DNA of 64,000 bases from Vitellaria paradoxa (Eukaryota > Streptophyta > Magnoliopsida > Ericales > Sapotaceae), in contig CM034239.1 of the NCBI GenBank assembly GCA_019916065.1, forward strand, positions 46,327,812-46,391,811, given 5' to 3'. Positions 38,821-47,766 of this stretch are shown in pieces. Numbering within the stretch: the stretch's first letter is position 1; each line of letters opens with the position of its first letter. The translations under genes were made by a program, and so were the position numbers. The notes beneath the pieces are model-generated. The model was given only the letters and a program-made list of their open reading frames with translations, did not search any database and was not told the origin of the DNA.

Positions 38821-39030
38821 ACCTATTTTCTTTTCCAAAACCAAGTTTAAGCAAACCTTACAAAAGAGGTTATAAGACAAAAGAAATAAATAAACAACTA
38901 TACATCTTGACCAGTAGCCCCAGTTGGATATACTTTTAGCTAATTAAAAAAATCACCTATTTTTCTTCTCAAACTAAGTCTAAGTAAACCTTACAATAGA
39001 GGATACAAGACAAAAGGAATAAATAAAGAA
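38821..39030. repeat. 133-bp tandem repeat, second copy split by the Mutator-like element
   Basis: Copy A (38821-38953) contains ACCTTACAAAAGAGG, then AATAAATAAACAACTATACA and CCAGTAGCCCCAGTTGGA. Copy B starts at about 38954 with the matching ACCTTACAATAGAGG at 38988. Its second half, CTATATATCTTTACCAGTGG, resumes at 41040 after the 2-kb insertion. Confidence 0.8.
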
Positions 39031-41030
39031 GGGTAAATTACACCTAAACTCCCTGTATATTAGGCTAATTACACCTCGACTCCCTAAACATTTGAACCCT
39101 ACACTTAGACCCCTATTGCTAAATGTTTGTAACACTTAAGTCCATCAGTTAATTAACTCCGTTAATCGCACTATAAAATGACGAGAATACCATTGACTCA
39201 GTTGCACTTCCCCCCTCTCTCTCGCTGCATAGCTCTATCTCTTATTATTGAAGATAGTTTATTTTATTAAATTATATTAATTTTATTAAATCTAATAATA
39301 ATTTACTATTAAATTAAGTTATAATAATACATTAAAACTAATTATTATTAAAAATAAATACTTATAACATTAAATTAATTAATTTAAATATATTTTACTA
39401 AATTAATTAATCAAATAAATTTTAAATATATTTTATTGAATTCAATTAATTTTATATTTTTAATCAAATCATATATTTTGTATAAATAAAATTAATTTTA
39501 TATTTTCCCCTTAATAAAACCATCATAACTATATATACTATGTATAATATCAAATAATTAACAATTCTAATTTTACACTAAGGTCCGCTCGGTAACTTTT
39601 TATTTTTTATTTTTCTATTTATGTTTTTAAATTTTGTAAACTCGCAAAAGAAATATATTTATTAAATCTGTTTATATCTTTTTGTTTACACAAAAATAAA
39701 AAATTAAACAGAAAAATATAAACAAAAAAAGTATTTTTAGTCTATTTTTTTACTGCAAACATTTTATCAACTTTAAAACTTTATTCATTTTTTACATCAT
39801 ATTAAAAATTAATTATTTTATTCAAATATTTTATTAAAATAAATTATTCTAATAAATAATATAATTAAACTTATTTAATTAAATTAATTTCATAAATTAA
39901 TATGTAATGTATATTATTAAATTACTTTTAATAAATAATAAAATAAAATTAATTAATTAATTTTAATATAATAATCAATTTAATTCAATTTCATAATTCA
40001 TTATTATTACATTATTTGAAATAAATATCATAATTAATTTAATTTAATTTAATAATTAATTTAACTTACGTAAAATAATTAGTTATTAATATAATAATAA
40101 ACTTAATTTAATTTAATAATTAATTATTATTAAATTATTTTAAATAAATATCATAGTTAAATTAAATTATTTATAATTTAATTTATATAAAATATATGAG
40201 AAGAAGGAGGATGAAAACGAAGAGGAGATTGAGCCGCGGCGATGGAGTCGAATCTAATTCTTCATCTGCGTGAATATATATATATATATATATATTTAGA
40301 GGAAATGTTTGGACGAAGGAAATTATGTAAAAATTGAAAGCATTAATTATTTTAAATTTTTTAAATGCAAAGTTTTTTTTAATTTGATTTAATTTTTCAT
40401 TTGATACAGTTTTAATCATATAATTAAAAATAAAATTAAAATGAGAAAAAAATGTAATTAAGTAATTAAGGGTGTAATTAAAAATAATAAAATTTTAGAC
40501 GCAATTAAAAATAATAAATATTTAGGTAAAAATTATAAAATTAATTGAATTCACTAAATATATTTAAAATTTATTTGATTAATTAATATAATAAAATATA
40601 TTTAAATTAATTTATTTAATGTTATAAATATTTATTTTTAATAATAATTAGTTTTAATAAAATGTATCATTATAACTTAATTTAATAATAAATTATTATT
40701 AGATTTAATAAAATTAATATAATTTAATAAAATATTTTAATAAAAATATTTTAATAAAATAAATCATTTTAATAATAAGAAAAACTCTGGAAGAATGAGA
40801 GAGATAGAGAGAGAGGGCACGAGAGCTGTGCACAGAGAGAGTAAGAGAATGAGAGTTACTGATGGATAGAGGCATTTTTATCATTTATAACATAGTTAAC
40901 GGAGTCAATTAACTGATACATTTAAGTGTTACAAACATTTGGCAATAAAGGACCTAAGCATAAGGTTCAAATATTCAGGGAATTCAAGTGTAATTAGCCT
41001 AATGTATAGGGGTCTAGGTGTAATTTATCC
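39031..41030. mobile_element. Mutator-like foldback element, 2.0 kb, 9-bp target duplication
   Basis: Termini are GGGTAAATTACACCTAAACT on the left and, read inverted on the right, GGATAAATTACACCTAGACC. The good terminal match continues for about 160 bp, and a looser inverted match runs on through the CT-rich and TTAATTAA-rich arms (39210-39500 against 40500-40850). The exact 9-bp repeat AATAAAGAA flanks it (39022-39030 and 41031-41039), as expected for Mutator transposition. The centre (from about 39583) contains a truncated relative of the element at 43806-44878. No transposase. The whole unit can fold into a long hairpin. Confidence 0.85.
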
Positions 41031-41534
41031 AATAAAGAACTATATATCTTTACCAGTGGCTCCAATTGGACACTCTTTCCAATCAAAGTTTAACCTCTTA
41101 ACCTTTATTATATTTTATTTTATTTTAGTTACATTTTATTTTACATACTTCATTTTATCAAATTTGGATTTTTTTAACAAATTTTAATAATTTCATTCAT
41201 TAAAAAAACTGTTAAAATAACACATATAATTGAAAAAATTTGTATTCTTTTTCAAATTGACATTTTTCACACGAATATTGGTAGTTCCATTTGGAAATAT
41301 TGTTTCTACAAATTTTAATGAACAATAACAAACGCAAACAGAGAGAGACCGAGAGAGAGAGAGAATCAAATTAAATTTTAAGTTAAAAAATCATGATAAA
41401 AATGATTACCTCTTAATTATCAAATTACCTTAGCTTATTAAATTTTTAGTTAATATTTGAGTAATTTAATTATTTTATATCAATTTAAGTTAATTGAGTT
41501 ATTAGATTTCTAACTTAAATGGTACTCATTTAAA

Positions 41535-41727
41535 AATTTTTGACATAAAGAATATAATTATATAAAAAATTTACATATTCGGTTAATCTACTTTCAAATT
41601 TTTTTTTATTTTTTTAACGAAATATTAGAATTTTTTAAAATTAGTGATGACAGAAAAATTAAAAGTAGATGAATTATTAAAGATTTATAAAGTTTTATAG
41701 AAAAAGTTAGTTTGTCAAACGGGCCTT
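41535..41727. repeat. Dispersed repeat, second copy of 3534-3715
   Basis: Shares TAATCTACTT, GAAATATTA and ATGACAGAAAAATT in the same order with the copy near 3.5 kb. The right end GTCAAACGGGCC is followed by TTA, suggesting a MITE right terminus about 110 bp before the carboxylesterase start. Confidence 0.55.
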
Positions 41728-41835
41728 AGAAAACCTGATGGGGCCTACTCCCGCCAAATAATAATAATAATTCAGATCTACTATGTCTGTGGTCTGTGTG
41801 GTCGTTCACCAAACGCTTCCTGGCTTGACGATCGA

Positions 41836-42837
41836 ATGGCTGCTTCGTCATCTACAACTCCGCCGGACTTGCCACTGAAGGTCAGACTTTTAATCGCTGC
41901 CCATAGCTTCGGTAGCAACGCCTCTCGCCGCTCCGATGGCACCATTAACCGCGCCCTCATGGATCTCTTCGATCCCAAGGCACCTCCCTCCAACAAACCC
42001 ATGAACGGCGTTGCCTCTTCCGACGTTACCGTCGACGGCGCCCGCAAGCTCTGGTTCCGCCTCTACGACCCCACCTCCTCCTCTGCTCCTCATCACCCAC
42101 CACTGCCGCTTCTTATCTACTACCACGGCGGCGGATTCGCTCTCAACGCCGCCAATTCCAAAGCCTTCGACGCCCTTTGCCGCCGCTTCGCCCGCGAACT
42201 CCCGGCCGTCGTCGTCTCCGTCAACTACCGCCGCTCGCCGGAACATCGCTTCCCTTCTCCGTACGAAGACGGGGTCGACACTTTAAAATTCATCGCCAAC
42301 CCCCAAAACGGCACCGTGTTACCTTCCAACGCCGATCCGACCCGGTGTTTCATCGGCGGCGACAGCGCAGGGGGGAACATAGCCCATCACGTGGCACTAA
42401 GAGCCGGCGAGCACGACTTCAAAAATCTAAAAGTCATCGGCCTGATAGGTCTCCAACCGTTCTTCGGCGGCGAAGAGCGCACCGAATCGGAGCTCCGACT
42501 TGCGGGAGCTCCGTTGGTGAGTTCGGAGGGCGCGGCCTGGATGTGGAAGGCGTTTTTGCCGGAAGGGTCAGACCGGAACCACGAGGCGGCCAATTTTTTG
42601 AAGACAGACATATCGGCGGCGAATTTTCCGGTGACTTTACTGTTCGTTGGGGGTTACGATCCATTACAAGACTGGCAGAGAAGATACCATCAGTGGTTGA
42701 AGAAATGTGGGAAAGAAGTGGAATTGGTCGAATACCCGAATGCATTTCACGGCTTTTATGCTTTTCCGGAATTGCCGGAATCTTCTATGCTCATTACAGA
42801 GATGAAACGTTTTATTCAAAAGCTTCAATCAATTTAA
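41836..42837 (+). CDS. Carboxylesterase, GID1/CXE (HSL) family, CXE18-like, intronless
   Basis: A single exon of 333 codons. The alpha/beta-hydrolase fold shows the oxyanion motif HGGG (97-100), the nucleophile in GDSAGG (Ser177), Asp275 in GGYDPLQD and His305 in NAFHGF, so the catalytic triad is complete. The family includes plant carboxylesterases and the gibberellin receptor GID1, which has lost the catalytic His. The intact His here argues for an esterase rather than a receptor. It is probably cytosolic, as no signal peptide is seen. The substrate is unknown. CXE18 of Arabidopsis is the nearest relative I can name, by memory. The gene is much richer in G and C, especially at third codon positions, than its surroundings. 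An AATAAA lies 23 bp after the stop (42860-42865). It is the only plus-strand gene here. Confidence 0.93.
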   Translation: MAASSSTTPPDLPLKVRLLIAAHSFGSNASRRSDGTINRALMDLFDPKAPPSNKPMNGVASSDVTVDGARKLWFRLYDPTSSSAPHHPPLPLLIYYHGGGFALNAANSKAFDALCRRFARELPAVVVSVNYRRSPEHRFPSPYEDGVDTLKFIANPQNGTVLPSNADPTRCFIGGDSAGGNIAHHVALRAGEHDFKNLKVIGLIGLQPFFGGEERTESELRLAGAPLVSSEGAAWMWKAFLPEGSDRNHEAANFLKTDISAANFPVTLLFVGGYDPLQDWQRRYHQWLKKCGKEVELVEYPNAFHGFYAFPELPESSMLITEMKRFIQKLQSI

Positions 42838-43242
42838 AAGGTTCTTTTGTGTGGTTATAAATAAATTATAATTTACCACCTTTTATTTTGTTTCTATTTT
42901 CAATATTTTCTTATTTTGTAAAAAATATATATATATATATATACACACATAAACTTGTGCCATAAGAAATCCCCAAAAAAAAAAAAAAGTTTGAACTTAC
43001 TTGAGAGAATTCTCACATGGTATGATAGGTGTTTCTACAATCAAGCCATCTCTAGAAACAGTTTCAAGATATACAAGCTATATACGGTTGCTGAAATTTA
43101 TCAATCCACCATTTTCCTCAAAATAGCGGATGGCAATAGATTTTACACAATGATGTAATTTGCTGAACACGATAGGTTCACTCTCTCTTGGGCATGCTAA
43201 AGCATGTCATGCTACTACTTAAACAACAAGGAGAATACTTAA

Positions 43243-43276
<34 letters not shown>

Positions 43277-43413
43277 AAAAAGCAAAAACAGTGCTTATGA
43301 AATCTCTTTAATTTCTCAAGCAAATAAAATAACCAATAATCCATATAATTGCCAACCCTTGTTTTCTTGCCTTTGACAGAGGAACCAGACACTGCTGCTT
43401 CAATGATAGTGCC

Positions 43414-43611
43414 CTGCAAACAGAATCATCCAATCATGGTTTAAAATATCGTCCAATATGTCGAGATATCATCCAAGACGTATTGAAATTGGTAGATGGC
43501 ATGACAAGATCTCTGCAAACAGAATCATCCAATCATGGTTTAAAGTATCGTCCAATATGTCAAGATATCGTCCGAGACGTATTGGAATTGATGGATGGCA
43601 TGATGAGATAT
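43414..43611. repeat. 99-bp direct tandem duplication
   Basis: Copies start CTGCAAACAGAATCATCCAA at 43414 and 43513 and share GGTTTAAA(A/G)TATCGTCCAA and GATGGCATGA. About 90% alike by eye. Immediately upstream on the minus-strand side of copy 1 lies an exon-like stretch (43380-43413) reading GTIIEAAVSGSSV after an AG acceptor, possibly a gene fragment. Confidence 0.8.
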
Positions 43612-43805
43612 CAGCCTGCGTCAAAGAAATGTATTAAGAACAATCATCTCGTTCTGTCGTCCCCAAGATAAGCTGATGTCTGGGCAATACACCGAGACAA
43701 CAAACTGTCACGGCGAAAAATCAGTAAGACAAACGATTTCTCAGCGATTTGTGTAAAAGAGAAAAAACAACGTTAGTTTATTTGCATGTTATATGTAGTT
43801 ACTTA

Positions 43806-44878
43806 GGCCCTATTTGGTAACATTTTCGTTTTCTGTTTTTCTATTTATATTTTCAAAATTTTGTAAACTCGCAACAGAAACATGTTTGATAAACCTATTT
43901 ACGTTTTTTTGTTTCCAAAAAAAATGAAACAGAAAAATGAAAACATAAACAGAAAAATGAAAACACAAAAAAAATATATATATTTTCACTCTAGTTTTCT
44001 TTTCTGCTGCCACTATTTTGTCAATTTTAAAACTTTGTCAATTTTTGTTACATTATATAAAAATAAATTATTTTATTCAAATATTTTATTAAAATAAGTT
44101 ATTTTAATAAACAATATAATTAAATTCAATAAATTAAATTATTTTTAATAAATAATAAAACTAAATTATTTAATTAAATTAAATTTAATAATTAATTATT
44201 GTTGAATTATTTGAAATAACTATCATAATTAATTATTTAATTTAATAATTAAACTAATTTATATAAAATAATTAATAATAAATAATTAAATTAAATTAAT
44301 TTTTAATTTAATTTAATAATAATTATTAAATTATTTTAAATAAATACCATAATTAAATTAAATTATTTATGATTTAATTAATTTAATTTATATAAAATAT
44401 ATTTTATTAAATTATTTTAATAAATAATTAAATGAATTTAATTAGTTTAAAAATAAATAATTTAATTTAATAATTAATCTAATTTTAATTATTTATTTAA
44501 TATGAAATATTTTAATTATTTATTTAATATGAAATATATTTTATTAAATTATTTTTAATAAATAATATAATTTAATATATTTTATATTTATTGAATTAAA
44601 TGATTTTAATAAATAATTTACTGTATTAATTTAATTAATTATATTAACTAAATTAAATTAATATAAAATATATTTTATTAAGTTCTATTAATTTTTTAAA
44701 ACTAATAAAATTAAATATTTTCTAAAATAAAAAATTAATAATTATAAACAAACTTGCATTTATAGACACAGTTTTAGTTTTCATTTTAGAAAAAATAAAT
44801 AACAACAAAAAAACAAAAAATAGAAAACGGTAACAGAAAAATAACAACAGAAAAACGATAGCGCTGCCAAACGTACCC
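43806..44878. mobile_element. Harbinger-like non-autonomous TIR element, 1.07 kb
   Basis: The left end GGCCCTATTTGGTAAC pairs imperfectly with the inverted right end GGGTACGTTTGGCAGCG, each followed by TTTTCGTTTTCTG-like sequence. TTA flanks both sides (43803-43805 and 44879-44881). The interior consists of TTAATTAAAT-type words and no coding frame. The left 600 bp are clearly related to 39583-40200 inside the Mutator-like element. Confidence 0.7.
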
Positions 44879-45392
44879 TTAATATTTAGTAAAATAGTTA
44901 CTTTATTTTTGCTCATATAATATAATATTTTATTATTTAATTTTTTTTATATTTTATTTAATTTTTTAAATTATAAAAATAAAATATTAAGTATCGTTTG
45001 ATATCACGATATAATACTACAACCGTAATAAAAATTCTCGAGATACGACAATCGCAGCCACAACTTCGAACCATGCATCCAATTCCTTCCCTGGAACAAG
45101 GGGAAACAACAATTTTAGATTTATATTTTAGTTTTACCGGTGAATAGCAATTACTTGACATAAAAGCTTCCTCTACCAGCATAATGATGGCCACGCCATT
45201 ATTAGTTGTTTTGATACTGATTAAAGTTCTTCTCCAAGTAGTAAACCACGCATCACAATTAACTGGAGTTACAGAAGTTTTCTAAAGCTTAAAATCAGTA
45301 AGAACATTTTATCTAAACAATTAAAAAAGAGATACTCCAATGCATAAATGAAGAAGAATCTGTGCATCCGTGGCTGCCAGTGAAATACAGGA

Positions 45393-45557
45393 TGTGTTTG
45401 AAATTGTATAAAAGTATATAAAATAAAATAAAATTATAAAAATAAATATCTCGTAATTCGTGTAATGAGTGAAAGAATTTAAATTTTACTCCCTCGTAAT
45501 TCGTGTTTGTAGAAATTTATAAAATTTTATTTTATTTTGTAGAATTTCAAATGGAGT
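45393..45557. repeat. Hairpin/MITE-like inverted repeat
   Basis: The left arm (TTTGAAATTGTATAAAAGTA, then AAAATAAAATAAAATTATAA and CTCGTAATTCGTGT) is repeated inverted in the right arm (CTCGTAATTCGTGTTTGTAG to AGAATTTCAAATGG). Arms of about 70 bp. Target duplication not identified. Confidence 0.5.
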
Positions 45558-45624
45558 CACAGTACAAGTGAAATCTATATAATATAACACATTCTTTGAA
45601 TTTAAAATTTAAAATTCAAATAAA

Positions 45625-45628
<4 letters not shown>

Positions 45629-45657
<29 letters not shown>
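45629..45657. repeat. (TA)n microsatellite
   Basis: An uninterrupted TA run of about 29 bp in AT-rich DNA. Confidence 0.9.
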
Positions 45658-45662
<5 letters not shown>

Positions 45663-46826
45663 TTTACAAAATTATACAAATTATATTCTTACTTATATAA
45701 AAAATGTTATACAAATTATAAAAATTATATAATTTGTAAAATTATACAAATTATATTCTTACTTGTATTATCTATTATTGTTAAATAATGTATGGATACA
45801 GACAAAGTTCCATACATGACAAAATCAACTAACTTTTTTTATATAAGTAAAATATAATTTATATAATTTTACAAAATATAATACATATAATATATGTATA
45901 TATAATTTTATAAAATATAATATATATATTTATTTAAATTTCACATTTAAAATTCAAAAAATATGTTTTATTACATACATATATAATAAATGATGACGTA
46001 ACAAAATTTTAATAATGACTAGAACAAATGTCAAATCAAATGATATATTTTATTATATGAATATATGAATACAGACAAAGACAACTAAATTTTTTTATTT
46101 AAAAACATATATTTAAATTTTAAATTTTGAAAATTTTATTAAAAATAAACATTTAAATTAAAATTTCAATTTTAATTTCTTAAAACTTAAATTTTAAATA
46201 CATACACTTTCATACAACATCTCTTTTATATAATAAAAAAATTTTAAATTTTAAATTTGAGATATTTTCAACTGTTAAATTTACTAAATAGCCAAGATTA
46301 TCTCTTTCTCTCTCTCTCTCTTCCCATATTTTTTAATATTTTTTAATATACAAAATTTTAAACTAATATTTTAAAGAATATAACACACATTTTTACATTC
46401 TTTATCATTTATATAATAAAAAAATTCAAAATTTTAAATCCAAAATATTTTTAATCATTGAATTTGCTAAATGACTAAAAATTGTATTTCTTGTCCTCTC
46501 ACTCTCTCATATTTTTTTTAATATTTTTATATAAAAAGTTTTAAATTAATATTTATAAAAAATGTGATAATATTTGTAATAAATAATAAAATTTTAATTT
46601 ATTTTGATTAATGATTTTTATTTTTATAGATTATGTTTACACTTTCTAATGTAAGTTAGATTTATAAATTTAAATTTGAATTATTTATACACTAAATTAT
46701 ATTTTTATGTCTTCAAACACAAACAATTACTAGCATGCAATAATTCATGACCATCGACAAGCTCAAGTTCCAACTAGCCACTGACACCATCGCCTGCACC
46801 ACCATCGCCACATCTATTACCACCTC

Positions 46827-46941
46827 TGAGTGTAGCCTATATCTCAGTAATTGAAAACCTCTTTTATCCGTTCATAATTCGAATTCGAGTATTCCCCCTC
46901 TTCCTTAAAAAAAAATAAAAAAAAATTACCTTTCAAAAACG
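46827..46941 (+). mobile_element. Possible tRNA-derived SINE
   Basis: The short body starts TGAGTGTAGCCTATATCTCA, with an A-box-like GTAGCCTATATCTCAG. It has a B-box-like ATTCGAATTCGAGTATTCC and an A-rich tail from 46907. TCTA(T/C)TACCACCTC occurs just outside both borders (46813-46826 and 46942-46955). Because the flanks are ACC-rich anyway, this repeat is weaker evidence than in the other SINEs. Confidence 0.5.
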
Positions 46942-47468
46942 TCTACTACCACCTCCCAACTAGCTGTTGAACCGATGATGCCACCATCTACTACCACAAC
47001 CTCCCATTCATGAGTACCATACGACTACCACCATCATCATCACTACTACTCATCATCACTATCCACCGCTATTCCCTGCCACCACCGTCATTACAATTAC
47101 TTCCGATCATGGTGATGCTCTACCACCAACCACCAGCTGCACACGGTATCACCAACTGCTGATCTCTACCATGAGTCCTGTCACTTCATAACATGTTATC
47201 CATATTTCTTGATTTTATTTTTACATCATTTATAAATACCAGATATATTTTGTGTCTTAATTTACGTGTAAAAAAACAAAACCAAAAAACTAAAAACTGA
47301 TAACATAAACAACGATTGAAAACGTTATCAGACAACACCTCAACCATTTAGTTTGGATAGTTTTCCAGTAAATCCAATAGATCGATGATAAATATATACT
47401 ATCTCCTCCATTCAATAGAGAAACAAGGAAGATTTAGCAACTTCGACAATAAGTACATCAATATTCAC

Positions 47469-47604
47469 ACATGCCCCAAAAAAAAAAAAAAAAAAAAAAA
47501 ATAGAGGAGTTTAAGGAGGCTATCAATTGGCACGGGCTCCAATTTACCAATAAATTAAAACAAGCCACAATCCAAACAACCCCGAGTTCAACCAGACATG
47601 CCCC

Positions 47605-47635
<31 letters not shown>

Positions 47636-47727
47636 GAGGAGTTTAAGGAGGCTATCAATTGGCACGGGCTCCAATTTACCAATAAATTAAAACAAGCCAC
47701 AATCCAAACAACCCCGAGTTCAACCAG
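47469..47727. repeat. 127-bp direct duplication with long A-runs, just downstream of eIF2D
   Basis: Copy 1 (47469-47595) and copy 2 (47596-47727) both read ACATGCCCC, a long A-run, ATAGAGGAGTTTAAGGAGGC and onward to CCCCGAGTTCAACCAG. Outside the A-run lengths no differences are visible. It ends 40 bp before the eIF2D stop codon, probably inside the 3' UTR of that gene. Confidence 0.9.
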
Positions 47728-47766
47728 AAAGGGGAAGGATAAATTTAGCAAAACTAACCATAATTT

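Larger units (their letters stand above)
37638..41835. other. Spacer between GDPD4 and the carboxylesterase, with divergent promoters
   Basis: The two flanking genes are transcribed away from each other. The spacer contains a C16A8 homopolymer junction (37766-37789), AT-rich repeats, a 133-bp tandem repeat (38821 onward), a 2-kb Mutator-like element and, next to the carboxylesterase, a dispersed repeat ending at about 41727. No clear TATA box for either gene was identified. Confidence 0.6.
42838..47766. other. Spacer between the carboxylesterase and the 3' end of eIF2D
   Basis: The genes converge here. The spacer holds the 3' flank of the carboxylesterase, a C20A15 junction (43247-43281), a 99-bp duplication, a Harbinger-like element, hairpin-forming AT-rich DNA (45.4-46.7 kb), a SINE at 46.8 kb, degenerate CAC/CAT-rich sequence (46750-47160) and a 127-bp duplication. 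The CAC/CAT stretch has no long open frame. Confidence 0.6.

Noticed and set aside
41836..42837. Gibberellin receptor GID1
   Set aside because: The sequence keeps the catalytic His in FHGF, which GID1 has lost, and it has no introns, so an esterase of the CXE class fits better.
42177..42860. 227-aa plus-strand frame rich in Arg and Pro
   Set aside because: It is an out-of-frame shadow of the GC-rich carboxylesterase, whose own frame has a full catalytic triad.
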